Shown: piece after piece, positions 1 to 10,100 of the stretch
How the letters are laid out: each line of letters begins with the position of its first letter
How positions within the stretch are numbered: position 1 is the first letter of the stretch
Source: Marthasterias glacialis
Lineage: Eukaryota; Echinodermata; Asteroidea; Forcipulatida; Asteriidae
Assembly (NCBI GenBank): GCA_911728455.2
Contig: OU452226.1
Span: 20,849,938-20,913,937 of the forward strand
Length of the DNA: 64,000 nucleotides
Direction: 5' to 3'
Program-made: the position numbers and the translations under genes
The notes under the pieces: generated by a model
The model's database searches: none
What the model was told of the DNA's origin: nothing
The model's input: only the letters and a program-made list of their open reading frames with translations

Positions 1-550
1 CTCAGCATGCCTAGCCAAAGTGGTGTGAGGAAGAAAATTGATCAAATGGCTGGAAATGCAAGCGTGAAGTTTCTTTTCAGTGTCTGCTAAAAGAGAGTGT
101 TGTTGCGAGTTTGTATGAGGTTTTCAGGTAGCAAATTCCAAAAAGTCTTGAAACGTTGCTGTCCCTGTTAACGGCCACGCAAGACTGGGGGACTTACATG
201 TAGAGGCTATTGCTAGTAGATCGCAGACCTCTCGTTGTGCGGGGAATTAGCAGGTTTTGTCTGTAGTGTGGAGCTAACCCGTGTGGTGCTTCGTAGTAGT
301 ATTTTGAATGGAACATGAATTGAACAGACGGAAAAATGAGAGAAGTTAAACATCAAGACTTACCTTTTAGACCCTCTAGATCTGTGATTAATGAGAAGTC
401 ATCGCAGGTCTCTGTGAAACTGAAGAACTTGCAACTGCAGAATATAAGAAAAAAACAGGAACTTGGTTCAAAGGACAAATATTGAAAATTTTATGCGGTT
501 ATCAGACTTCTAAAGACAAGTTTAAAATGACAATAGCATTTTTGTGGAGT
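1..550. other. No gene or repeat recognised
   Basis: I see no long reading frame, tRNA-like box, tandem repeat or strong inverted repeat here. It lies upstream of the first coding exon of the myosin gene and could be intergenic, promoter or 5' intron; the sequence alone does not decide. Confidence 0.4.
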
Positions 551-862
551 GTCGTGGCTGAGCGGTTAAGACCACCGGACTCAAGTTCTGGTGTTGTTGG
601 CAGCAGAGTGTGGGTTCGAATCCCAGTCAGACACTTTACCACAATTGCTTTGTCCTTCGGATGGGACATTAAGCCGTAGGTCCCATGTACTAGGATGGGT
701 AGTGCACGTAAAAGAACCCAGAACACTTATTGTGGAAGAGTAGGGGTCTACCCCGGTGTTTCTGGTTCACATGGCAAACACCCTTGTCTACAGGTTTCCT
801 CAGGCTTGAGAGCTACAGTGATTAAGTTCACTTATGAGGCATCCTTGGTTTCACTACCAGAA

Positions 863-905
<43 letters not shown>
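551..905 (+). mobile_element. tRNA-derived SINE (family 1, Leu/Ser-type head)
   Basis: The head carries a perfect RNA polymerase III box A (TGGCTGAGCGG, 555-565) and box B (GGGTTCGAATCCC, 612-624). The long insert between them resembles a class II (leucine/serine) tRNA with a variable arm. A tRNA-unrelated body of about 220 bp follows, and the copy ends in a TAA trinucleotide run at 868-905. The same head and body recur on the minus strand at 5630, 33607, 41600, 56611 and 60132. The acceptor stem does not pair well, so this is a retroposon and not a tRNA gene. Confidence 0.85.
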
Positions 906-909
<4 letters not shown>

Positions 910-1164
910 GCAAAACTCAGTTCAATGCGTTCTTCAAAGGAACTGAATTACATAAATGTCCAGGTGGCTTCTGACCCTTAATTTAAGAAAAAAACACTTA
1001 ACTTTCATATCACCTGGTGGGGCAAATAGGGGAAATATTCGGGGGCATTGTGCATCTGACATACTCTGTCATACTTTGTATGACAACAAAATTGATATCA
1101 ATTTGTTGCTTTTAAACTGATTAAAAGTGTTTGGTTTTATAAAAAGAAGAGTGAAATATGAAAT

Positions 1165-1545
1165 TTCTCTTCAGAATTGAAAAATGTGAACAGCAAAAAC
1201 CAAAATGCATTCTGAGTCCAGTCTAGAAGTGACAAAGGCATGAACAAGGAGAAGAGTGGAATCATCATCAAGATAGCGGTAGATTTGACCTACTTCTCTG
1301 ATTTGCATGAGGGCTGCTTCGCAGATATTGTTTACTTGATCGCTCATGCACAACGAAGAACCCATAAAAACACTGAGGTCTCTGACAACACGAGATGGTT
1401 GAAAAATGGACTGCCCTATGTTTATTTCAGCAGGAGGCTAAAACTGAAAACAATGAGTTCAGCTTTTGCGTCATTCAGAGCAAGTTTATTTGATAAGCAC
1501 CAGGATGACAGCGTGATGACAGTTTTGAAAAAGGCTGCAAATGCC
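1165..1545 (-). pseudogene. Decayed CR1-like non-LTR retrotransposon reverse-transcriptase fragment
   Basis: Minus-strand translation of 1365-1171 contains VHAFVTSRLDS preceded by a SDQVNNIC segment. These match the region after the catalytic domain in CR1/L2-type reverse transcriptases (usual forms: LVHAFVTSRLDYCNSLL and QVNxICKSA). Upstream on the same strand, around 1500-1430, another frame reads CLSNKLALNDAKAELIVF, which resembles the usual W...NKLKLNxxKTE segment. The two parts are in different frames with a stop between them, so the fragment is dead. The rest of the element is absent. Confidence 0.72.
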
Positions 1546-1548
1546 TAG

Positions 1549-2227
1549 CCATAGGGCATACTCTAGTCTCTAATCCGAATACCATACCTAACTTGTTGAT
1601 GCAACAGTGACAGCTTAATTAGTGAGTGGGTGAACAAGCTGATGTCTCCCTTTTGGATGGAACAGATCCGAAGACGATGAGGAGAAATGTGAAGCTCCAT
1701 GACTGATTCAAAATCCCTGATGAACAAAAACGGAAAATGTCAGAAAATCTCTGGAGTCAATTGGCCTAATGAACAAAATGGAAAATGTCAGAAAATCTCT
1801 GGAGTCATTAATGTAAAAGGTAAACATTATTTCTATATAGGAAGTAACTAAATAGTATACTAGTAAACTTGTGGATACAACTACGTACAAATCCCTTTTG
1901 GGAATGAGTGTTGGCTCTGAAAAGAGCTGATTGTGGTCTCGACATTTCAAACAGTGTACTCTGCTCCTCTTTAGAACGCTGGACTCCTGCTGATTATTTC
2001 TTGGGTTTATTCTCTCCCATCCCCTTCTCATTCCTCCGCCTCCTTTTCTACCAGCCTCTCCCAGTTTTTGTTTAAACCTTGTGATTATTCAACTACTTTT
2101 GTATTAACAACATGCATTCAATACTTTGTGCATCAGAACGTTTACTTGAAAAACCACACAGCTGATTCAGTTGGTAAACTTTTCATCAATTGCACACGTA
2201 CACAAGGTGTACGTAGTTACCAGTGTT
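1549..2227. other. No gene recognised
   Basis: Two short near-identical stretches (around 1715-1755 and 1765-1805, sharing AAAATGTCAGAAAATCTCTG) form a small direct repeat. Nothing else stands out. Confidence 0.4.
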
Positions 2228-2230
2228 GTA

Positions 2231-2272
2231 GGTCTGGAGATCGGTCTCCGTATCGAGACCGGTCTCCAGACC
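2231..2272. repeat. GGTCT-rich hairpin
   Basis: An 18-bp inverted repeat (GGTCTGGAGATCGGTCTC against GAGACCGGTCTCCAGACC) with one mismatch and a 6-nt loop. GGTCT/AGACC words continue on both sides of the neighbouring large foldback, as if that element had inserted into a GGTCT-rich tract. Confidence 0.8.
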
Positions 2273-2289
2273 CAATTCTCTGGGTCACT

Positions 2290-3195
2290 CTAGACCCAGT
2301 AACTGGGGCGCTGTACTCCTTTTTTGAGATTTTGACATTATCTGTCGTACTAGCGCCCCAGTAAAGAATATGTAGTAACTGCGACGGTCAGGAGGATTTA
2401 AATCACCTCTGTTAAAAAAAATGCCTTAGACTCAACAGAATTGCTCAAAATTCGCCTACAGTCTTCTCCAAGTGTTTATGGTGTAATAAAATGCATTTAA
2501 TTGTACTCACGATCATTTTCTGTCCTCCAAATCAATGATTTTTAGGGCCTCTGACAACCCTGCCGTTACAATCGCCATTTTGATTACTAATGTTACGACT
2601 GTTTTCTGACTTAAAAAAAGTCGTCTTAACGCTGCGGGGATCACGTGTTCGCTGATGCCCGGACTTGAATATTGTTTTGCAAAGCCAACACAGGATACCA
2701 GCTGTGTCAACGACCCCCCCCCCCCACAATGTCAACATTGTACAGCACGCGCTCGGCAATCATGACCAATGGAACTTTATGGTGTTCGTTGACTGGTATC
2801 CTGCGTTGACTGCGCAAAACAATATTCGCATCAGCGAACACGTGATCCCGCAGCGTGAATACGACTTTTTTCAAGTCAGAAAATAGTCATAACATTAGTA
2901 ATCAAAATGGCGATTGTAACGGCAGGGTTGTCAGAGGCCCTAAAAATCATCGATTTGGAGGACAGAAAATGATCGTGAGTACAATTAAATGCATTTTATT
3001 ACACCATAAACACTTGGAAAAGACAGTAGGCGAATTTTGAGCAATTCTGTTGAGTCTAAGACATTTTTTTTAACAGAGGTGATTTAAATCCTCCTGACCG
3101 TCGCAGTTACTACATATTCCTTACTGGGGCGCTAGTACGACAGATAATGTTAAAATCTCAAAAAAGGAGTACAGCGCCCCAGTTACTGGGTCTAG
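2290..3195. mobile_element. Large foldback element (906 bp inverted repeat)
   Basis: The left arm (2290 to about 2711) and right arm (about 2785 to 3195) are reverse complements over some 410-420 bp with few mismatches, separated by about 73 nt that include a C run. The ends read CTAGACCCAGTAACTGGGGC and its complement. Each outer end is itself a small hairpin bounded by ACTGGGGCGC and GCGCCCCAGT (about 2300-2363 on the left and its mirror on the right). Short open frames on both strands are by-products. No transposase is encoded, so it is probably a non-autonomous DNA transposon or foldback. Confidence 0.88.
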
Positions 3196-3810
3196 GGTCA
3201 CTCATAGCTCTGTCTTCAGGTCTCGATTTTGAAGACTTGGTTCTGGTCTTAGATCAAAGGTCTTGGGGTCTTGTGTCAAGACCATTTGAGACGTTTCATA
3301 AGTTTTATAGTTTCATAATCATCCAAAAACATGTAAAAACAGGGAAAAAGAACAGTCGTCGAAGCGTAATTTTCAAGCCTCCCCTGAGGTGGTTTTTGTT
3401 TTCTTTGAGGAAGGCACAGGGCAGTTGCACCTTTTTCCATGCAGTACAACAGTAACACGTGCGATTTTCCCCCCACCCCCACCCCCGAGGAAAAAAAATA
3501 TTCCAATGACCAATTAAGGTTCAAAGATTGCATTTTTAAGTTAAAATTTCACAACTTCCCAATGTTTAGGTATCATAAATTAATCCCAAACCTCAATGTT
3601 TTAACAACAAACTTTTAAAATGCATAATTTTTTTGTATTTTTACATAATACAAGTCCGACTCACCGTTGAAAGTTCTTAACACCTTCACCTTCTTGACAG
3701 CATGCATGCAGGATGGCGCCCCCAAGAGCCTATTTTTCAATTTGCAATTTTTTTTTAGACATCCGTAGACACAATCGTGCCACGGAAATCACAGTATCAG
3801 CGGAAAATTA
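3196..3810. other. No gene recognised; GGTCT-rich flank, then AT-rich DNA
   Basis: The first 110 bp continue the GGTCT/GGTCTT-rich tract that flanks the large foldback. The remainder is A/T-rich with a C-rich run around 3470-3486. No coding signal was seen. Confidence 0.4.
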
Positions 3811-3890
3811 GTCCGTTATTACGAATTAATACTCCGTTATTACGAATTAGTAGTTCGTAAAAACGAATTAGTATTCCGTAATAACGGATT
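3811..3890. repeat. Small inverted and direct repeat cluster (TCCGTTATTACG)
   Basis: TCCGTTATTACGAATTA occurs twice in direct orientation (with one variable base pair after each) and its complement CGTAATAACGGA closes the block. This gives a self-complementary AT-rich cluster. Confidence 0.7.
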
Positions 3891-3902
3891 ATTGAACAAA
3901 AA

Positions 3903-4097
3903 TAATATTTGCGTGAATCAAGGAAGATTATTTACGCGTCAAAATAATTACCTTTAAGAATAGGCTTTAAGGATGACCAATTTGGTCCAATTTGAAGACA
4001 AAGTAATTTATTTCGACTTACAAAAAAATAATAATAATAATAACAATAATAATGATATTTGCGTGAATCAAGGGAGGTTATTCACGCGTCAAAATAT
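3903..4097. repeat. Pair of 43-bp direct repeats about 150 bp apart
   Basis: ATATTTGCGTGAATCAAG followed by a similar 25-bp tail ending ACGCGTCAAAAT occurs at 3905-3946 and again at 4055-4097, with three or four differences. An (AAT)n/(AAC)n microsatellite at 4025-4055 lies between them. Confidence 0.75.
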
Positions 4098-4210
4098 ACT
4101 GTTTTTGCTCTCACACCATTGGAAATATGCAACCAAAGACACCGACATTACAGTACAACAGTAGAATTACGGTACACATCAACGGAAGATACGAACCGAC
4201 TCGGATAACG

Positions 4211-4460
4211 GGTACGAAGTGACCAAGGTACGAATTGACAAAGGTACGAAATGACCAAGGTACGAAATGGCCATGGTACGAAATGACCAAGGTACGAAAT
4301 GGCCAAGGTACGAAATGGCCATGGTACGAAGTGACTAAGGTACGAAGTGACCAAAGGGGGAGGTACGAAGTGACCAAAGTACGAAATTACCAAGGCACGA
4401 AATGGCCAAGGTACGAAATGGCAAAGGTACGAAGTGACCACGGTACGAAATGACCAGGTA
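4211..4460. repeat. 16-bp minisatellite (GGTACGAARTGRCCAA), about 15 units
   Basis: Fifteen tandem units with consensus GGTACGAARTGRCCAA; one unit carries a short G-rich insertion near 4355. Variation is mainly A/G at two positions and a CCAA/CCAT end. Because the unit has no stop in several frames, reading frames open on both strands (116 codons on the minus strand); I treat these as artefacts. Confidence 0.92.
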
Positions 4461-5629
4461 AAAAAATGTAAGAAATGACTTCTTGTGCATGCACCCAACC
4501 AAAAACAAAAGGCCTCTACAACAAAAATGATGACCGCCCTCTATAGTTCAGATCGCAAAAATTGTAAATAATAAATACTTCTGTACTCTAGAGGTCGCTG
4601 TTTAGTGAATTAATCGCCGCCGCCATTAGCACTTCGAAAGAAGGTTGGGCACAGAGAAGCCACCCACTTGATTAGTTTTACTATTGTTTACAAAGCTGAC
4701 AGATAATACAGTCTGGTGAGTACTTCGAAAGAGGAATTACTTTTTATATTATGTGTTGTTTGGGTCTTAAATCTTACCGTTAAGATGTTTATTTGTTCAG
4801 TTGTAACTTGAGTTGAGACAAACAACTTCTTTTCAATAATGTTGGGGCCGGCTTCTGCTGCAACGTGAACTACACAGACAAGATGGGTTGTCTGCTGCAT
4901 CGCTTTTTTTGTTCTGTCCTCGGCCGGCCCCAAAATCATTGTATGACGCACATACATGAAAGTTTGATCAACGAAGGAATGGTGTCAATACTAATGGACT
5001 GAAACTCTTATTTTTAAGTTTAGGTGAAACACTGACAATTTACATTTTGAGCATTCTGTCCTGTTAAAAAAAAACTCGGCCCAACATTCAACAACACCTT
5101 TTTAAACATTTGTTTTGGACTATGATTTGGCGTATGGTATGAAGGGTCCGAGTGAGGTCCCATCAAAACTTGGTACCTTTGTACAAATTTCAATTTCCCA
5201 AACAGAGTGAAAGAAAAAAAATCCATACTACTATTTAAATAGCTTGCTTAGCTTGCTAAATAATGCTAGTACTACGTATAGAGTAGGTTGAAACTCACTT
5301 GACTCCTGAGGGAATTCAGTAACTTCGTACGGAGTGACCGACATTCATCCTGAGGTGCGAAGGAGATATTTATTACCGGTTACTGTGATCGTACGATTGT
5401 GTATTTGAAGTGTTTCTTCAAAAAAGACAAATTTGTTGGCTAAAAGCTGAGTCGATGTACAGATGTATGGATTGCCATAAGGAACGATGCGATCACACGG
5501 GCGGTATCGAAAGTCCCGGTTCTCTGGTTTATTTCTACAGCGTGGACTTTGTCCTTTATATTTATTAATTAATCGTAGCATAACCTCTAATATTCTATAT
5601 GTCAAAAAGTGATTTAAATTTTTATTTTA
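4461..5629. other. No gene recognised
   Basis: This stretch has only short frames without recognisable domains and no strong repeat. GGCCGGC words near 4848 and 4922 form a weak inverted pair around a 70-bp segment. Confidence 0.35.
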
Positions 5630-5916
5630 TTTTATGGAAGTCGCCAGAAACACAAGGCCAGTAGGCCGCTCGAGAGAGGTGTGGGTTACAAATTAACTGT
5701 TTTATCCAGGCGCCGTTGCCACCTACTGTTGGGGCTGAAACAGAGTTACCCCCTTTACAGTCCGTAAGGACTACCTCCCCAACATTTATGAAGCAATTAT
5801 GGTTAAGTGCCTTGCTCAGGGACACAAGTGTCATGACCGGGACTCGAACCCTTACTCCGATGACTCAGACACCAGAGCTTGAGTCCGACGCACTAACCAC
5901 TCGGCCATGACACGCC
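5630..5916 (-). mobile_element. tRNA-derived SINE (family 1), antisense
   Basis: Read on the minus strand from 5916, this starts GGCGTGTCATGGCCGAGTGG (box A) and has box B GGGTTCGAGTCCCGG at about 5839-5853, then the family-1 body with the GTGTCCCTGAGCAAGGCACTT segment trimmed of its distal part. It ends about 150 bp upstream of the first coding exon's acceptor. Confidence 0.82.
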
Positions 5917-6067
5917 AAAACTTAAAGCTCTTATCATAAGGCAAAATGATAATTCTTATAAGTGAATGTTTTCATAGACGTTACATGTACACAGGTTAAT
6001 TATTAAATAATTGTTTTAATCAGAGTTGAAGCTGTTAATGTCAATGATTCTTGTTTTCAATTTTTAG

Positions 6068-6088
6068 GCAGCTTGAAAGCAAGCAACC
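6068..6088 (+). other. 5' UTR part of the first coding exon
   Basis: A polypyrimidine tract and AG (6066-6067) form a splice acceptor 21 bp before the start codon, so an unlocated 5' UTR exon lies upstream. An in-frame TGA at 6074-6076 precedes the ATG, and A is at position -3, both supporting initiation at 6089. Confidence 0.75.
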
Positions 6089-7198
6089 ATGTTTCACTTT
6101 AAGAAGAAAGACCGAGATTCCAAGAAGGACAAGAAAGAGAAAAAGGAGCGAGAGAAACAGGACAAGTCTGTCAAGCACAAAGACAGAACGAAGGAGAAAC
6201 CTATGACAGAGGAAGAACTGAGCCGTCTGGATGAAATCAAACGAGGATTATTTCCAAACAGAAAATCGAGCGTCACTAAAAAGTCTGACCGTACTGATAG
6301 TTATCATGCACCCGGTGTGGAGATACGGAATAGCGAGTCCAACTACAGTATGGAGTTTACAAGTGGAAGCGAGGAGAGTCAAGATAAACGGAGCAGTCTT
6401 GAGATCAATGTCATCCAGCCTTTGGATGAGGAAGATGCAGCAACAGAGGCTATTGACAATCAGGAGAAGGTCACCAAGGTGTCCAAACCGCCGCCACTTG
6501 TGAAGAAAGGTTCAGGCACGAAGAGGAGTATTCTTAAAGGGAAGTCTAGTTACGGATCTGCAGATGTTTCCAAAGGAACCGTATCATCAAAGCTGGATGA
6601 CACCATTGTTCTTGCTGATAACACCGCCTACAATGAACTCATTGCAGAGAAGACGAGAGCAGCGTCGCTAAAAAGCACCCCACAATTTGATGAAAGTTTC
6701 CTGGGACCGGCTGTCAGAAGTCCCGGTCCGGGTGAGAAATCGTTTGACATGGAGTTACCGCTGCCGGATATTGTTCCCCCGCAGCTGCCAAAGAAGCGAG
6801 ACGTCTCGTTAAACCGCCAACCCACCGGAGGGTTTGGATTTACGCTGCGACGTTGCATCATCGAAGAGCGTAGTGGTCCAGGTGGGAATATAGCCAGACG
6901 GACCGTCCACTTTGCCGAGCCAAGCTCAACGCAAAAGGAAAATACGACCGGTTTGCTGCCGGGAGATCGCCTCGTGGAAGTTAATAATGAAAATGTGGAA
7001 TCGACACCGCGTGATGACATCATCAGTAAGATTCGAGGGTCTTCTGAAGCGGTCACATTAAAGGTGCAACCTATCCCCGAGTTGATTGAGTTGAGCCATC
7101 GTCACGGTGTGGATGGATCGGAGATGTATCTTGGGGAGCAGATACTGAAGACGGGGTCGTTGGCGCAAAGTTCTAGTCTTCGCATCGAGAGAAGCAGG
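6089..7198 (+). CDS. MYO18A: MYO18A exon 1: KE-rich N-terminus and PDZ domain (residues 1-370)
   Basis: The exon encodes 370 whole codons and ends at donor GTGAGT (7199). Residues 4-38 are almost all Lys, Glu, Asp and Arg. A Ser/Thr- and Pro-rich linker follows. The PDZ domain starts near residue 236; its carboxylate-binding loop is GFGF (248-251) and the core has HFAEP and GDRLVEV (292-298), ending near VQPIPEL (about 325). Vertebrate MYO18A has the same landmarks, including TGxFGFxLRR. The KE region binds actin and the PDZ domain helps membrane targeting in vertebrates. Having both in one exon means an alternative promoter in intron 1 could remove them together, as in the vertebrate beta isoform; no such promoter was identified here. 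Confidence 0.97.
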
Positions 7199-10100
7199 GT
7201 GAGTATGTAGTGTCTTGTTGAATCAAAAATGGATAAGTAAGAAGGAAGAAGTTTGGTTCTTACTGTTCTAACAATCAGTTTAAATCATATTCATTTTATT
7301 TTGTTTAACAAAATGGGCTTACAAGTACTTGTACATTTAAAGTGGAACTGCCTGTGTTTTGTCGGCGTGCTCGGATGTGCGTTTGTGCATTGTGTACGTA
7401 CATCGTAACAAGTTTCAAGGTACAAATTAATGAAAAAAGGAGCTTAATATTCTCAATAATCTGACACATTTAAAAAAAAAATTGATATCATTTACATTAC
7501 TTACACGTACATCGAAATTGTCAATATTTTGATGTGATTAAAGAAGTAATATCGGTGATATTGATTAAATCAAAATAGTATCGAGTATTTGATTATTATT
7601 GATATATTGACGGACGTTAGCGGATTGGACTGTCTTTATACCTGTTGGTTCTACATTTGATTGTGTAAAGTTTGTTTGTTCAGTTGGAGTTTTGAAGTTG
7701 TTAGACTTAGGGTACACCATGCCAGGAATTAACCCACGGCACCCACAGCAATTGCCGTGGTGCCCTGTGCTTAAATTGCCGTGGTGCCTTTTGCTATTAA
7801 GTTCCAATACAATTTAACATAAATTTTCCTCATAGAAGTGCCCCTTACATGTACCAGAGGAAACTTGCCGTGCCCCTTCAAGAGTGAAGTTCAAGGCCTG
7901 ATACTCGAATACTTTTTCTCCACATTTGTGGGGGAAAAAAAAATAAACAAACAATAAAAAATAATTTAACAATTTTAAGGGTTAACAAATCAATGCACCC
8001 TTTGCTTGTAAAATAACTGATCAAACAATGATACATAGTTATTGCTATAAAGTCAAAGTTTACATGTAAGTATCAGGCTGTTTTGTTTCAGTTGCATTGT
8101 GTACTCTTTTAGTAAGAGTCCTGCAAAATAAAATATGCACCTTTGGTGTGATCACTGTGATTCGAACAAATGGGAGACTTTTGAGACGATAGCGGGCGTC
8201 CCACAGACCGGTCCTTTTCCATTGTTTTCATCGCTGAGAACAATGGGAAAGGACCGGTCTGTGGGACGCCCGCTATCGTCGCAAAAATGACTCCCACTGA
8301 TTTCGTTGTTCTTTCTGAACAGTGGTGTCTCTGGCCAAATGCTAAAATACCCGAGGACCAGTCATAAAATCTCTCCCAAGTGGTCCGGCTGTCTTATTTC
8401 AGTGTTGAAATGCATAACAAGCTGGCGGACCAGTGAAGTGACAAATGAACTGGTCCCTGCCGGCTAGTCAATGAGAAAGTTAAGGGCAGACTCTGTTATA
8501 TTCAATGTCTGTGCATTCAGGTAACAAGCTGCCGTCTCATTAATGTTACAAACTATGATGTAATGTACTGCCATATGTACATTGTACATGATGACCTTAA
8601 CCGTCTTACGTATTTAGAACGTGAGATCGTTGATATGAAATATCTTCATGGTTTGTGAGGGTTGAGCCCTAATCAACATCTGTTACTACTGAATGCCAGA
8701 TGTTCTTGTTTATCAGATGCTTTCATAGGCCTGCAGTACATGTGCAACTATTTTTACACATAGTATGTAAGTTATGGTGTACAGTAGGTCTTGCCAGTGC
8801 TTGTGTTGGTGATATGCTCAAACCAATTGACTTTTTACCAAACAACACAAACTCTATACACTCCTGATACTTCATGCAGGCAATTGCCTCCGTTGCCCCT
8901 CTGGTCGTTGCCTTGATGCCCTTGAAATGTTCCAACAGAAATTGACAATTCCTTAATGAGAGTTGCCCTTTATCAAGAAAGAAATGCCTTGGTGCCCTTG
9001 CCCTTTCAAGAGCCAAGCAACCAGGCCTGCTATGACTTGTCTGAGGTTTCAACCCCTTTTTTCTTATTTTCAAGACTTTTTATAAATAAAATTTAAAAAG
9101 ATTTGATTTCAAAAATATTCAATGTATATAGTCTTCTTTCAAATTGTTTTCTCGTTTTTTTATACGAGCGAGACTTGCACAGTCTATAACGGAAAGACCC
9201 CTCACCGCATCACTCAAATAATTGTATTCCGGACTCAGAATGAATTGTGACTTTTATTGACTGCGCTGTCAAGATGCAATAAAAATACACTCCACAGTAA
9301 TGAAAGGAGGTCTTTTTGTGAGTCTTTTTTACAGCTTTACTGCAGAAATCTTATTCACCTCCCCTCCGCATAATCTGCATTCCCTAGTATAATAGCCTTC
9401 CATCAGGCGCTATACAATGCCATCCCACATCAACAGAGGCAGGTTCAGATTATGGTCAGCAAAGCAAACTCTGCCTTTATGAGATTTGACAATGGCTGGG
9501 CTAACATCTAGTGGCCTTGAGATGGGAGACTAGAGCTTTGTGTAAGTGGGGCTGAACTGGGGAGTTCTGGTTTGTAAGCAGGCTGATGAGTTCATCAAAT
9601 ATTTGGTGTTTTTTCTAAGGAAAGGGTGTGGGTGGAGAGGTTTTTTTTGTAGTGCAAATCTTTTTCTGAGAGGCAATTTGCCTGACAAATCAACAGTTAT
9701 TTTCTGAACAATGTTGTACTGTGGGGTTGGTTTGAGATCCGTCTCAACTTTCAAAACCTATTTTTGTATGTGGTATGTGCATAAAGTAACGTGACCAAGC
9801 TCTCTGTACCCAATCCATGGACAGTACTCAAACATGAAAAACAACATGCATGATGTTTCCTGTTTGGAAACAGGACAATTTGGAAAGAAAATTGAGAAGA
9901 AGTGTAAACAAATCAATACATACTGTATACATTCCAACTAAGTTCAAAGCTTGAGGGTTGAGAGTTTTCAGACTTTTATCTGAGAGAAAGACTCTGCTAG
10001 GGTCGAAACGTGAGGCCATTAGATGTTTTTTTTTTTTTGTACTTCTATCTGAATTCAGACTTGTTTTTATGTCTGCCTCGTGAAAAAAGTAGCTGTCAAT

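Noticed and set aside
1240-1548. 102-codon plus-strand frame
   Set aside because: It lies opposite a recognisable reverse-transcriptase fragment on the minus strand and has no similarity of its own.
1-6067. Promoter or first 5' UTR exon of the myosin
   Set aside because: A 5' UTR exon must exist because of the acceptor at 6067, but no TATA box, initiator or donor could be distinguished from background.
6628-7056. 142-codon minus-strand frame inside exon 1
   Set aside because: It is a shadow of the strongly supported PDZ exon on the plus strand.
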